DNA of 64,000 bases from CAIZQW01 sp942493055 (GCA_942493055.1 OW818680.1:496001-560000), one strand, 5' to 3'. Counted from the first letter of the stretch, positions 53,264 to 62,700 are shown. Translations and numbers: made by a program. Notes: generated by a model not told the origin, from the sequence alone.

Positions 53264-56005
53264 TTACAACGTACGCGGCAACTCTTCGAGCACATAGCAC
53301 TCGACGACATCGCCAACTTGGAAATCTTCGAACCCATTGAAGAAGATACCGCATTCCTGGGATCCGTTGACTTCCGAAACTTCATTTTGGAAGTGCTTAA
53401 GAGAGGAGATCTTTCCATCCCAAATCTTCTCTTTCTTGCGGAAGATACGGTAACGCGAATCTGCACGCAAGACGCCATCGACCATCTGGCAACCCGCTAC
53501 GCGTCCGGTCTTTCCAATATCAAACGCAACCTTGATCTCGGCATGGCCTCGGATAACTTCCTTGTATTCTGGCGGCAACAGGTCAAGCATACGCTGCTTG
53601 ACGAAATCCAGTAACTCGTAAATAATCCGGAATGTAGCCACACGCACGCCGTCGTGGCGAGCCTGTTGCTGCACACCTGTTTCGCACGCCACGCTGAAGC
53701 CCAGCACGATGGCCTTGCCTGCGCCGGCCTTGTTGATATCCGTAGCAGAAATATTGCCGATAGAGGTCCAAACAATATTGAGCGTCACCTTATCGCTCTT
53801 GATCTCCCGGAGTGCTTCAACAATGGCTTCCGCAGAACCTTGCGTATCCGCCTTGACAATCACGGCCAATTCACGCTTCTGGCTCTCCTTCATTTGGCTC
53901 ATCAACGCATCCAGCGAGGTCGCCTTCGAGCTCACGAGTTCGGTCTGCTTGCGCTCTTCAGACAAGCGCTCCGCTAATTCGCGCGCGCGCTTTTCATTGA
54001 GCATCACGCGGAACGAAGCGCCTGCCTCGGGCACGCCTGAAAGTCCCATACAGCGGACAGCCGTTGCCGGACCTGCTGATTTGATTCGACGACCACGATC
54101 GTCGATCAAGCCGCGAATGCGTCCGAAATGCTCACCGCACAGAATGATGTCACCCACATTGATCGTCCCGCCAGCGACCAGCAGCGTGGCTGTCGGCCCC
54201 AAGCCCTGCTCGAGCTGAGCTTCGACCACATAGCCGTCTGCGCGACGGGAGGGATTGGCCATCAGTTCGAGGACATCCGCCTGTAAGAGGATCATCTCCA
54301 GCAGATGGTCAACGCCTGCGCCTGTCACAGCGGACACTTCCGCGCAAATCACATCTCCGCCCCACTCTTCAGGTGTCAGACCTTCGCCCTGGAGCATCTG
54401 ACGCACGCGATCCGGCTTGGCGGAGGGCAAGTCACACTTATTGATGGCGATCATGATCTGCACGCCAGCCTGTTGGGCCTGTTTAATCACTTCCCGCGTC
54501 TGAGGCATGATACCATCATCCGCAGCAATAATAATCACAGCGATATCCGTCAAGCTTGCACCGCGCGCACGCATCGAAGAGAACGCAGCATGCCCAGGCG
54601 TATCCAAGAAGGTGATCTTGCGGCCATTGACTTCAACAGTATATGCGCCAATGTGCTGCGTGATGCCACCGGCTTCACCTGAGGCGACACGTGTATTACG
54701 AATGCGGTCCATCAGTGACGTTTTGCCGTGGTCAACGTGTCCAAGGAAGGTCACAACCGGAGGACGCATCACCAGATCTTCAGGCTTATCGTCCGGAATC
54801 GCATCATCCGCATCTTCGCTCCGCAGGATGGGCTTACGTTCTGTCGAGCGTTTCTGACGTTCAATCTCAATCTTATACCCATACTTTTCAGCGATCTTCT
54901 GAGCAATGTCAATTTCGACGCGCTGATTGATGGAAGCAAGAATGTTCAGTTGCATCAAATCCGCAATGAGCCGGTTGGGGCGCAAGCCGAGCTGATCAGC
55001 CAGATCCTTCACAACGACTGCACCGCGCAGCGTGATAATACGGTCAGGGGCTGTCTCTTGAACAGGTGAAGGAGGAGCAATGGGCTGTCCAGGACGCATT
55101 CCATTGCGAAGGGGCGCGCCCTGAGGTCCACGCTGGAAAGGCTGCGGGGCTCCACGTTGGGGGCCCTGCTGGAAGCCACGCTGCTGGGGTCCTTGAGGAC
55201 CGCGTTGCGGAGCGGGAGCTCCACTTCTCGGAGCCTGGAAGGGCTGAGCGCTGCGAGGGAGCGGTGGCCGCTTTGAATCTGTCTCGCCAACACTCTTTGG
55301 CGGAGGGGAACGTAAAATTTTTGAGGACTCCGGCTTCGCAATGCGTCCGATGAATTGTGCCGCGATTTCCTCTTCGGGCTCCAACTCCTCTTCAACAACA
55401 TAACGCGCTGGCTTCGCCTTCGCAGACTTTGCTTTTTCTGCAGCATGTTTGGCAGCGACGGAATCCGTTCCGGCTGTTTCACCCGCTTCGGCCGTTGCCT
55501 GAGCCGGCAACTCGGTCTTGGAGACAGGAAGCGTAGGCTGTGCGCCTTGTTCAGGAACAGTGACGGGGGCTGCTACCACAACAGGGACTTCTTTTGCCTC
55601 AGGCGATTTTTCATCGCCCGTGCGAGGCACTTCCGCTACCTTAGGCTGGACAGGCTCTGCAACCACTGGAACCGGCTTCGACGCAACACTCGGTTTGCCG
55701 CTTTTACGCGCATACATTTCATTTGCACGCGTCCGGTTGCGTTCGAGTGTATCACGCTCAGACTTGACAGCTTCACGTCCTGCGGACGACGCTTTCACGC
55801 GTTTCTCTTCTAAACGTACAGCTAACGCCACATGCGCCTGGTCCTGCTCAGCGCTACGCTTTGCAAAGGCATCCTGCAATTGCTTCGCCTCAGCGGGTTC
55901 AAGCTTTGTCAGGACGGAATCCGCCTCAAGGCCAAGCGCGCTCGCCTGCTTGAGGACCTCCATACCGGAGGCTTGAAGCTTTTTTGCTAACTCGTAAACT
56001 CTCAT
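53264..56005 (-). CDS. infB: Translation initiation factor IF-2
   Basis: A 913-residue factor. The N-terminal region begins with an IF2_N motif (MRVYELAKKLQASGMEVLKQ) and a long acidic/Pro/Gln-rich linker (QRGPQGPQQRGFQQG). A second IF2_N domain (ITLRGAVVVKDLADQLGLRP) precedes the G domain (GHVDHGKTSLMDRI, DTPGHAAFSSM, NKCDLPSA). Domains II-IV follow (PSRRADGYVVEAQLEQGLGPTA, HAEIKVAFDIGKTG). It positions fMet-tRNA on the 30S subunit. It lies 4 bases after nusA. Confidence 0.97.
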   Translation of the reverse strand: MRVYELAKKLQASGMEVLKQASALGLEADSVLTKLEPAEAKQLQDAFAKRSAEQDQAHVALAVRLEEKRVKASSAGREAVKSERDTLERNRTRANEMYARKSGKPSVASKPVPVVAEPVQPKVAEVPRTGDEKSPEAKEVPVVVAAPVTVPEQGAQPTLPVSKTELPAQATAEAGETAGTDSVAAKHAAEKAKSAKAKPARYVVEEELEPEEEIAAQFIGRIAKPESSKILRSPPPKSVGETDSKRPPLPRSAQPFQAPRSGAPAPQRGPQGPQQRGFQQGPQRGAPQPFQRGPQGAPLRNGMRPGQPIAPPSPVQETAPDRIITLRGAVVVKDLADQLGLRPNRLIADLMQLNILASINQRVEIDIAQKIAEKYGYKIEIERQKRSTERKPILRSEDADDAIPDDKPEDLVMRPPVVTFLGHVDHGKTSLMDRIRNTRVASGEAGGITQHIGAYTVEVNGRKITFLDTPGHAAFSSMRARGASLTDIAVIIIAADDGIMPQTREVIKQAQQAGVQIMIAINKCDLPSAKPDRVRQMLQGEGLTPEEWGGDVICAEVSAVTGAGVDHLLEMILLQADVLELMANPSRRADGYVVEAQLEQGLGPTATLLVAGGTINVGDIILCGEHFGRIRGLIDDRGRRIKSAGPATAVRCMGLSGVPEAGASFRVMLNEKRARELAERLSEERKQTELVSSKATSLDALMSQMKESQKRELAVIVKADTQGSAEAIVEALREIKSDKVTLNIVWTSIGNISATDINKAGAGKAIVLGFSVACETGVQQQARHDGVRVATFRIIYELLDFVKQRMLDLLPPEYKEVIRGHAEIKVAFDIGKTGRVAGCQMVDGVLRADSRYRIFRKKEKIWDGKISSLKHFQNEVSEVNGSQECGIFFNGFEDFQVGDVVECYVLEELPRTL

Positions 56006-56008
56006 GGA

Positions 56009-57274
56009 TTATTCTCCTGACTCCTCTTCAACAACACCACTGGCAGCCTGTGCAGCAGCCCAAATACCACGAACGGTCTGTTCGTCTAACCCCGTCACCT
56101 GCTGCAAGTATGGAATGTCTGCTTCCATAATCCCTTCGGTTGTCAAGAAACCATTCGAGACAAGCGTTGTTGCAACTTCTTCAGAAATATCCAAGACCTC
56201 TGCCAATTCTGCAATCGCGCTCTCGCGCTGCGTTTCAAAGGAGACGGGCTCGCCCGACTTCTGGATATCGACACGCCAGCCTGTCAATTTCGATGTCAGG
56301 CGGACATTCTGTCCATGCTTGCCAATCGCGAGCGAAAGCTGATCCGGCGCCACAATGACCTTCACCGCGCGATTGCCCATCTCGTCAATCGAGATGCTCT
56401 CAAGTCGTGCAGGCGCCAAGGCTTGCGTCACATAGAGCTTAATGTCTTCGTTCCAGCGGACAATATCGATTTTTTCGCCATTGAGCTCGCGGACAATGTT
56501 GCGCACGCGGACGCCACGGAGGCCGACACACGCACCCACGGGGTCAACCTTTTCATCCAGGGTCTTCACAGCGATCTTGGAGCGGAAACCTGGATCACGG
56601 GCGACACCCATGACCTCAACAATGCCGTCTGCAATCTCTGAAACTTCAAGACGGAAGAGGGTTTTCACAAACTCGGGGCAGGCACGTGAGAGAGTAATTG
56701 CCGGACCGCTCGTATTCGTCTGTACACGAAAGATGTAAGCACGAATCCGATCACCTATATTGTACTCCTCTGTCGGGATACGCTCCTTAGCGGGCAAAAT
56801 GGCCTCTGTCTTGCCTAGATCGACAATGATATCGCGATGCGCGATCTGACGGATTGTTCCGCTGATGATGTCGCCGATACGGTCTTTGTACTCATCATAG
56901 ACATTCTTCCGCTCGGCTTCGCGAATTTTCTGGAGGATCATCTGACGGGCGGTCTGCGCAGCAATACGTCCCAGCTTTGCAGGCGGGATTTCAACGTCAA
57001 TCGTATCCCCAATCTTTGCATCTTTCTTGATGGTGCGCGCCTTACGAAGCGAGACGAACCCCAAACCCGTGTCTTCATCAGAGACAAGTGCGGGGTCAAA
57101 GGCCTTGAGGGCGAAGGTCTTGCGGTCAATCTCAATGCGCAAATCATTTGAAACTTCCAAGCTTTTGCGTGCTGCCTGATGAATAGCAGACTCAATCGCC
57201 TGAATAATAATCTCCCGGTTTACCCCGCGATCCCGTTCCAAATAACTGATGATAGAAGACAACTCATTGTTCAT
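56009..57274 (-). CDS. nusA: Transcription termination/antitermination factor NusA
   Basis: About 421 residues from the ATG at 57274, which has AAAGG upstream. The N-terminal domain is MNNELSSIISYLERDRGVNREIII, followed by S1 (GDIISGTIRQIAHRDIIVDLGKTEAILP) and two KH domains (VGARVxxL-like VGLRGVRVRNIVRELNGEKIDI; DQLSLAIGKHGQNVRLTSKL). The C-terminal region is helical, with one acidic repeat-like unit. It pauses and modulates RNA polymerase. It heads the infB-rbfA operon; rimP, often the first gene, is absent. Confidence 0.95.
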   Translation of the reverse strand: MNNELSSIISYLERDRGVNREIIIQAIESAIHQAARKSLEVSNDLRIEIDRKTFALKAFDPALVSDEDTGLGFVSLRKARTIKKDAKIGDTIDVEIPPAKLGRIAAQTARQMILQKIREAERKNVYDEYKDRIGDIISGTIRQIAHRDIIVDLGKTEAILPAKERIPTEEYNIGDRIRAYIFRVQTNTSGPAITLSRACPEFVKTLFRLEVSEIADGIVEVMGVARDPGFRSKIAVKTLDEKVDPVGACVGLRGVRVRNIVRELNGEKIDIVRWNEDIKLYVTQALAPARLESISIDEMGNRAVKVIVAPDQLSLAIGKHGQNVRLTSKLTGWRVDIQKSGEPVSFETQRESAIAELAEVLDISEEVATTLVSNGFLTTEGIMEADIPYLQQVTGLDEQTVRGIWAAAQAASGVVEEESGE

Positions 57275-57311
57275 CGCCAACCGCCTTTCACATGTCAAGG
57301 TTCATACCAAC

Positions 57312-57336
57312 AAAAAAGAGCGGGGAATCTCCCCAC
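57312..57336 (-). terminator. Rho-independent terminator after lysS
   Basis: Read on the minus strand, GGGGA-GAT-TCCCC forms a short hairpin followed by GCTC and six T. It is 100 bases after the lysS stop and 37 bases before the nusA ATG, so it separates the two transcription units. Confidence 0.6.
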
Positions 57337-57440
57337 CCTTTTAAGGCTTAAAAAAGTGCCACCATTTTAACTCATAAGGGAACTGCGTGTCAATCGCTAA
57401 AACAGGCTCAACCCCCGTTTTTTGAAAACGCTTCCCTTCC

Positions 57441-58895
57441 CTATTTACCGGCAGCTTTCATTTGGGGGAAGAGGATGACATCCCTGATCACTTCGGTTCC
57501 CGTCAGCATCATGACCAGACGGTCGATGCCGATGCCCAGACCGCCTGTCGGAGGCATGCCATGTTCAAGAGCCAAAATAAAGTCCTCGTCCATCTTTTCC
57601 GCATCGTCACCGGCCTGGTCAGCGAGTGCAGCGCGCTGGGCCGACGGATCGTTCTGCTCCGTATAACCGGGGCAAATCTCCTTACCGGCCACGACAAACT
57701 CAAAAACGTCCACCAAATCCGGATCGTCTTCGCAGGCCTTGGCCAGCGGCACGAACTGACGGGGGATGCGCGTCACAAAGGTCGGCTGGCGGAGGGATTT
57801 CTCGGCGATCTTGTCATAGACCTCACGGGTAATCATGAGATGATTCCAGGTCGGCTCAATATAAAGGCCACGTTCAACGGCGCGTTTGGCGGCTTCGTCT
57901 TTGGAGAGGGAGAACCAGTCAGCACCGATCACCTCCTTGACAATATCAGCGTAGGCGACCTCACGGTACGGAGGTGTGAAATCCAGAATCTCCTTTGCTT
58001 CGCCGTACTCAACGGTCATCTGGCCTAACACCGTCTGACAGATATGCGGCAGCATGCCCTCAATAATGGCCTTCATCGACTTACGGTCGCCATACGCCTC
58101 GTAAATCTCGAGCACGGTGAACTCCGGATTGTGCGTCCGGTCAATGCCTTCATTGCGGAAGTCCTTGCCCAGTTCGAAAATTTTATCAAAGCCCCCCACG
58201 ATGAGGCGCTTCAGATAGAGCTCTGGCGCAATACGCATCACCATCTGCTTGTCCAGCGCATTATGATGGGTATGGAAGGGCTTTGCCGCTGCGCCGCCAG
58301 CCTGGTCCTGCATCATCGGGGTCTCGACTTCCGTAAAGCCGCGGGCATGCAGGAAGTTGCGGATTTCCCGCAGGATGGCGCTACGCTTGTTGAAGCGGTC
58401 GCGGGACTCCGGATTCATCATCAGATCCAGGTAACGCTTACGATAACGTTCTTCCACGTCTTGCAACCCATGGAATTTCTCGGGCGGTTGCTGGATCGCC
58501 TTGGCGAGCAAACTCCAGTGATGGACTTCAATCGTCGGCTCACCCGTCTTTGTCACAAAAAGGCGCCCCTCCACGCCAATAAAGTCCCCCAAATCGAGAT
58601 AACCAAACGCTTCATAGTGCTCAGCGCTTAACAAATCCTTCTTGATAAAAATCTGGAAGCTACCCGTGCCATCGCTGAAGGTCGCAAAGGAGGCCTTCCC
58701 CATGCGCCGGATGGTCATCAAGCGGCCTGCAGCACGCACGATCTTGTTCTCTTCAAAGCCGGTGCGCACGTCAGCAAGAGCGGTACGTTCAAACGCTTTC
58801 CCATAAGGCGTGAAACCCAGGGACTCCAGTTTCTTCATGTTGGCGATACGCTGATCGCGATACTCGCTGCTTGTCATCAAAACTTCTTCAGACAT
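57441..58895 (-). CDS. lysS: Lysyl-tRNA synthetase, class II
   Basis: A 484-residue enzyme. The N-terminal OB fold (VRAAGRLMTIRRMGKASFATFSDGTG) is followed by motif 2 (IFELGKDFRNEGIDRTHNPEFT), FVTRIPRQFVPLAKACE and the motif 3 signature GLGIGIDRLVMML. It charges tRNA-Lys. A GGAG site precedes the ATG and overlaps the tail of the upstream pseudopilin-like gene (3-base gap). A terminator follows. Confidence 0.96.
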   Translation of the reverse strand: MSEEVLMTSSEYRDQRIANMKKLESLGFTPYGKAFERTALADVRTGFEENKIVRAAGRLMTIRRMGKASFATFSDGTGSFQIFIKKDLLSAEHYEAFGYLDLGDFIGVEGRLFVTKTGEPTIEVHHWSLLAKAIQQPPEKFHGLQDVEERYRKRYLDLMMNPESRDRFNKRSAILREIRNFLHARGFTEVETPMMQDQAGGAAAKPFHTHHNALDKQMVMRIAPELYLKRLIVGGFDKIFELGKDFRNEGIDRTHNPEFTVLEIYEAYGDRKSMKAIIEGMLPHICQTVLGQMTVEYGEAKEILDFTPPYREVAYADIVKEVIGADWFSLSKDEAAKRAVERGLYIEPTWNHLMITREVYDKIAEKSLRQPTFVTRIPRQFVPLAKACEDDPDLVDVFEFVVAGKEICPGYTEQNDPSAQRAALADQAGDDAEKMDEDFILALEHGMPPTGGLGIGIDRLVMMLTGTEVIRDVILFPQMKAAGK

Positions 58896-58898
58896 CTC

Positions 58899-59588
58899 TT
58901 ATCTCCTTAAAATTGAAACACCCGGGATCCGCTCCTCAGCGGAAACCCATCCATTCGTCCATTCCGTTCCAGGGTCAAACTTCATGGCGTCCGGCTTCAG
59001 GTCATCGGACGTCTTGGGCAACTTGTCCGGACCGCACGAATAAAGCGTCGGATTAGCCCCCTCCTCGCGGGGAAATTCATAAACAAACGGAACACCCCAG
59101 GAATCGTTGCATAACAAACTGATGTAGGGGCCCTTCCACTTCGGGTCAAGAATAGGGCCGGGGGCCCGAACCAAGGCTCCAAGTCCGCCCTGTCGTACGG
59201 TTGGATACCGTCCCACATGGAAGCGATAACGCCCGAGAGCTTCTGCCAGGACATTTAAGTTCTTTTGCGTTCGCATCTCATCCGAGATCGCTTTGCGTTC
59301 AACGGCCTTGTCCGTCGCCGTAAAGAGCGACACCCCTATCACAGCCATGATAATCATCATGCCAAAATAAAACTTGGGATTGCGGAACATCGAGGGCGGC
59401 AACGCACCGAGTAGTTCAGCCTTCTTCTGTTCGTTCTCGCGCCAGATGGCATCGATCTTACGCAACCGCGTCATACGCGGGGTCGTCTCACGCATCTTTG
59501 GCACAACCATTATTTTGCCACACTTAGGACAGTGCGGAGAGGGTTCACCTGCAATAAGACTCTTACAATAGGGACAGACAAACTTCAT
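58899..59588 (-). CDS. Zinc-ribbon plus membrane span plus GspG-like (type II secretion pseudopilin) fusion
   Basis: A 229-residue protein with an unusual domain order. Residues 1-25 form a zinc ribbon (C5PYC8 and C20PKC23). A charged cytoplasmic helix (about 33-70) and one membrane span (about 73-90, FYFGMMIIMAVIGVSLFTA) come next. The C-terminal domain is the type II secretion major-pseudopilin (GspG) domain: RYPTVRQGGLGALV, WKGPYISL, DSWGVPFVYEFP and SCGPDKLPKTSDDL. No prepilin peptidase motif starts the protein, so it is not a normal pseudopilin. It lies between hisI and lysS with small gaps. It may link a soluble partner to a secretion or pilus apparatus; function unknown. Confidence 0.75.
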   Translation of the reverse strand: MKFVCPYCKSLIAGEPSPHCPKCGKIMVVPKMRETTPRMTRLRKIDAIWRENEQKKAELLGALPPSMFRNPKFYFGMMIIMAVIGVSLFTATDKAVERKAISDEMRTQKNLNVLAEALGRYRFHVGRYPTVRQGGLGALVRAPGPILDPKWKGPYISLLCNDSWGVPFVYEFPREEGANPTLYSCGPDKLPKTSDDLKPDAMKFDPGTEWTNGWVSAEERIPGVSILRR

Positions 59589-59631
59589 AATATATCCAGC
59601 GGGAAATTAAACGTGCTGAGGAGGATTCCAA

Positions 59632-60045
59632 TTAGGGATCCATGTTTTTCAATTGAAGCGAGTCCATATCAATGCTACGGTAGTAGCAGTTGCGGGGTTC
59701 ACCCTTCTGGTTCTTGGTGTGGCAAATCGCTCCGCGCTTGGGACGTACAATATAAAGAAGCGAATTCTGCTCGCAATTCACGCGCGCATCAATCAAATCA
59801 AAGGTCTCGCCAGAAGTCTTGCCCTTCTCCCATAACACCTTGCGGGAGGTACTCCATAAAACCAGCATGCGCTCTTTAAAGGCCTGCTTCATTGCAAATT
59901 CATTGGTATAGGCAACCAAAATCACTTCCTTTGTATCCGCATGCTGAACCGCAACCGGGATGACATCCTTGCAGGTTTCGGCAATCTTCGCAATCTTCGC
60001 AAAGTCCAGCATCAACGTTGAACCTTCCTCAAGCTCCTTACTCAT
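59632..60045 (-). CDS. hisI: Phosphoribosyl-AMP cyclohydrolase-family protein (HisI), divergent metal site
   Basis: A 137-residue protein. VILVAYTNEFAMKQAFKERM, LWSTSRKVLWEKGKTSGETF and AICHTKNQKG align well with HisI, which opens the purine ring of PR-AMP in histidine synthesis. The usual DCDxD magnesium motif, however, reads N90-C91-E92-Q93-N94, so three aspartates are changed. The three zinc cysteines appear kept (C91, C108, C120). It may be a subfamily with altered metal use or a different deaminase-like reaction. No other his gene is nearby. The start ATG at 60045 has GGAG about 10 nt upstream. Confidence 0.85.
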   Translation of the reverse strand: MSKELEEGSTLMLDFAKIAKIAETCKDVIPVAVQHADTKEVILVAYTNEFAMKQAFKERMLVLWSTSRKVLWEKGKTSGETFDLIDARVNCEQNSLLYIVRPKRGAICHTKNQKGEPRNCYYRSIDMDSLQLKNMDP

Positions 60046-60223
60046 CGTCTGTCTCCTTCATCCATTTTTCGAAGATATTACTCTGTTTTGCTTAAAATTG
60101 CGAGTCTAAGTTTTTGTCCATTTAATCAATATTGGGGCTTGCCTTTCGAGAGACAATACTATAAAGTCTACCGTGTCTATAGGATTAATAGGTCGCAAGA
60201 CCCAACAATAAAAGGAGTATCCC

Positions 60224-60481
60224 ATGAAGAGAGCACTATGCATCGCGATGATGTTCGTCGCGGCTGTTGCATTCACACAGGCTCAGGAAACGTTCCAGAG
60301 CCAAGACTCAAACAGGAACCAGGCCCAGTTGCAGGGTTGCTGCAAAAACAAGAAGTGCAAATGCACCTGCACGGGGGACATTCTGAACTGCGCGTGTCAA
60401 TGCGCGACATGCGCCGGCAAGGGGTGCAGCACCCCAATCGTAGTCACCCCCGCCAAGACCAAGAAGAGCAGGAGTCGGTAG
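60224..60481 (+). CDS. Secreted cysteine-rich small protein
   Basis: An 85-residue protein; the ATG at 60224 has AAAGGAG at 6 nt. A signal peptide (MKRALCIAMMFVAAVAFTQAQ) leaves a mature chain of about 64 residues with ten Cys in a 32-residue core: GCC, CKCTC, CACQC, CATC and GKGC. The core is followed by a basic tail (KTKKSRSR). The spacing recalls metallothioneins or small disulfide-knotted peptides, but no family was recognised. A terminator follows, and the gene is alone, divergent from hisI. Metal binding or a surface/toxin-like role are both guesses. Confidence 0.7.
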   Translation: MKRALCIAMMFVAAVAFTQAQETFQSQDSNRNQAQLQGCCKNKKCKCTCTGDILNCACQCATCAGKGCSTPIVVTPAKTKKSRSR

Positions 60482-60526
60482 CACCTTTGACGGGAGCGCA
60501 GCGATGTTGCTTCCGTTGGAGTAAAA

Positions 60527-60559
60527 AAAACCGAACAGAGCAAAACTCTGTTCGGTTTT
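60527..60559. terminator. Bidirectional rho-independent terminator
   Basis: AAAACCGAACAGAG (60527-60540) and CTCTGTTCGGTTTT (60546-60559) form a perfect 14-bp stem with a CAAAA loop, with A- and T-runs at the ends. It stands between the convergent cysteine-rich gene and acpP and should end transcripts from both sides. Confidence 0.85.
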
Positions 60560-60580
60560 CATTTTCGGGGTGATAAGGAG

Positions 60581-60829
60581 TTATTCCTTGTCCAGACCCT
60601 TGCCCTTCAAGTACTCGAGTACTTTACCAACCGACGACAGCTTCTCAGCGTCTTCGTCCGGGATTTCCGAACCGAATTCTTCTTCGAATGCCATGATCAG
60701 TTCAACAGTATCCAGCGAGTCAGCGCCCAGATCATCAATGAATGATGCTTCCGGTGTGACCTGCTCGGCGTTAACGCCCAACTGTTCAACAATGATTTCC
60801 TTGACCCGATTTTCGAGGTTGCTTGACAT
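60581..60829 (-). CDS. acpP: Acyl carrier protein
   Basis: An 82-residue acidic protein from the ATG at 60829, which has AGGAG upstream (a longer frame is rejected). S38 in LGADSLDTVEL is the phosphopantetheine site. FEEEFGSEIPDEDAEKL is the usual helix III region. It carries growing acyl chains for the FabD and FabG enzymes encoded upstream. Confidence 0.97.
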   Translation of the reverse strand: MSSNLENRVKEIIVEQLGVNAEQVTPEASFIDDLGADSLDTVELIMAFEEEFGSEIPDEDAEKLSSVGKVLEYLKGKGLDKE

Positions 60830-60888
60830 GTTATTCTCCTTGTCAGTTTTTCTTATTACGGTCACGACATTCGCCGCGCCTTGTCACC

Positions 60889-61632
60889 TTACATGACCAT
60901 TCCACCATTCACACTCAACACTTGACCCGTCACGTACCCTGCCTCTTCCGACGCAAGGAACGAAACAGCCTTGGCAATGTCCTCGGGCTCGCCGAAACGG
61001 GCCATTGGAATCGCCTTCAGCATTTGGTCACGAACTTCCTGTGACAGTGCATCCGTCATCTTCGACGAAATAAATCCTGGTGCAATCGCATTGACACGCA
61101 CTCCACGTATTGCCAATTCCTTGGCCGTGGACTTTGTCAACGCAATGACGCCAGCCTTGGAAGCCGCATAGTTGCACTGACCGGCATTGCCGATCAATCC
61201 GATTACAGAGGCGATATTGACAATCGCTCCGCTGCGCTGCTTCATCATGTGCTTGGCTACTGCACGCGTGAACAAGAAGGTGCCCTTCAAGTTCACTTGC
61301 AATACAGCATCCCAGTCTTCTTCCGACATGCGCACCAGTAAGCCATCTTTGGTAATTCCAGCATTGTTGACCATGATGTCAACCTTGCCGAACACCTTGA
61401 TGACCTCTGCGATACACGCGGTCACGGATTCCCCGTTCCCGACGTTCACCGCCAGTGGCAACGCCTTGCGACCCAACGCCTGGATCGCACTTGCGGTCTC
61501 CGCAAGCCACTCGGCCTGCAAATCACAAATCACAATATCCGCACCTTCGCGCGCCAGACGCTCAGCGATTGAACGTCCAATGCCGCGTGCGGCTCCAGTT
61601 ACTACTGCTACTTTTCCATCGAACTGTCCCAT
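60889..61632 (-). CDS. fabG: 3-oxoacyl-ACP reductase FabG
   Basis: A 247-residue short-chain dehydrogenase. The cofactor motif is VTGAARGIGRSIA; the catalytic set is S138, Y151 and K155 (NIASVIGLIG..NYAASKAG); NNAGITKDGLLVRM and the C-terminal GYVTGQVLSVNGGMVM are typical of FabG. It uses NADPH to reduce beta-ketoacyl-ACP. It is 59 bases upstream of acpP and 28 bases after fabD. Confidence 0.96.
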   Translation of the reverse strand: MGQFDGKVAVVTGAARGIGRSIAERLAREGADIVICDLQAEWLAETASAIQALGRKALPLAVNVGNGESVTACIAEVIKVFGKVDIMVNNAGITKDGLLVRMSEEDWDAVLQVNLKGTFLFTRAVAKHMMKQRSGAIVNIASVIGLIGNAGQCNYAASKAGVIALTKSTAKELAIRGVRVNAIAPGFISSKMTDALSQEVRDQMLKAIPMARFGEPEDIAKAVSFLASEEAGYVTGQVLSVNGGMVM

Positions 61633-61660
61633 TGTATTCTCCTTAAAACCGTTAAAATGA

Positions 61661-62575
61661 TTAAATCACCAAAGCATCTAACGAAGCCACATCCGACACA
61701 TTCTGAGTCGCGACCGTCTTGTCGATACGCTTGATAAGTCCGGAAAGAACCTTGCCCGGACCAAATTCAATAAAGGTCTTGCCCCCCGCCTGAATCGCCG
61801 TCTTGATGCAGTCGGCCCAGCGGACTGACTCGGTCACCTGACGCAGCATGACTTCCTTGATGGCCTCAGGGTCATTGCTGTGCAACGTCCCGGTTGTGTT
61901 GGCCAACACCTGCATCTTCGGAGCTGAGAAGGTGACATCCTTTAAGACGCCGACCAGCTTCTCACGCGCCGGAGCCATCAACGGAGAGTGGAACGCGCCA
62001 GCGACCTGCAATACGATCGCCTTGATGCCCAGCTCCTTGCAGACACCCTCAGCCGCGGCAATCCCTTCCTTCGCGCCTGAAAGAACGACTTGCGCATCGG
62101 AATTGATATTTGCTTTGTAAATGCCTGCCTTGGCGCAGATTGCGTCAAGCTGTTCAGCCGTGGCACCCATGACGCTGATCATGCCGCCAGGCTGTGCGCT
62201 GCACGCTTCCTGCATGAAACGTCCGCGGGCTTCCAAGACACGGAGGGTCTCATCAAAACCCAGGACTCCGGAGACATGCAGAGCGGTCCATTCACCCAGA
62301 CTCAAACCTGCCGCCATATTAAAGGAAACAGCCGGAAACTTCTTTTGGAACGCGCGGAAGGCCGCGACACTCATGGTGAAAATCGCGGGCTGGCAAATAT
62401 TGGACTTGGTCAGCTCCTCTGCCGGGCCTTCAAAGCAAATCTTAGCAAGATCAAAGCCCATGACACCGTTCGCACGGTCAAACAAGGCGCCAATCTCGGC
62501 ATCCGCAGCAAAATCCTTGCCCATACCAGGTGCCTGAGCCCCTTGTCCTGCAAATATACAAACTTTATCACTCAT
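61661..62575 (-). CDS. fabD: Malonyl-CoA:ACP transacylase FabD
   Basis: A 304-residue transferase. FAGQGAQAPGMGKDF gives the oxyanion-hole Gln11, and the nucleophile is S92 in GLSLGEWTAL; the usual His before the Ser is Leu here, a change seen in some other bacteria as far as I recall. GAFHSPLM holds the catalytic His. It loads malonate onto AcpP. It is the first gene of the visible fabD-fabG-acpP run; fabH and fabF are not in view. Confidence 0.95.
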   Translation of the reverse strand: MSDKVCIFAGQGAQAPGMGKDFAADAEIGALFDRANGVMGFDLAKICFEGPAEELTKSNICQPAIFTMSVAAFRAFQKKFPAVSFNMAAGLSLGEWTALHVSGVLGFDETLRVLEARGRFMQEACSAQPGGMISVMGATAEQLDAICAKAGIYKANINSDAQVVLSGAKEGIAAAEGVCKELGIKAIVLQVAGAFHSPLMAPAREKLVGVLKDVTFSAPKMQVLANTTGTLHSNDPEAIKEVMLRQVTESVRWADCIKTAIQAGGKTFIEFGPGKVLSGLIKRIDKTVATQNVSDVASLDALVI

Positions 62576-62700
62576 CAGAATAGTCCCAACGTAGTTTCAA
62601 ACAATCCTTTAAGTCGAAAAGGAATAAACATTTTGCCAGAAATCTTGAAATTGTCAATTCTGAAAAGCCAAACCAGCCATTTTTTTGCTTGAGCGGGAAA

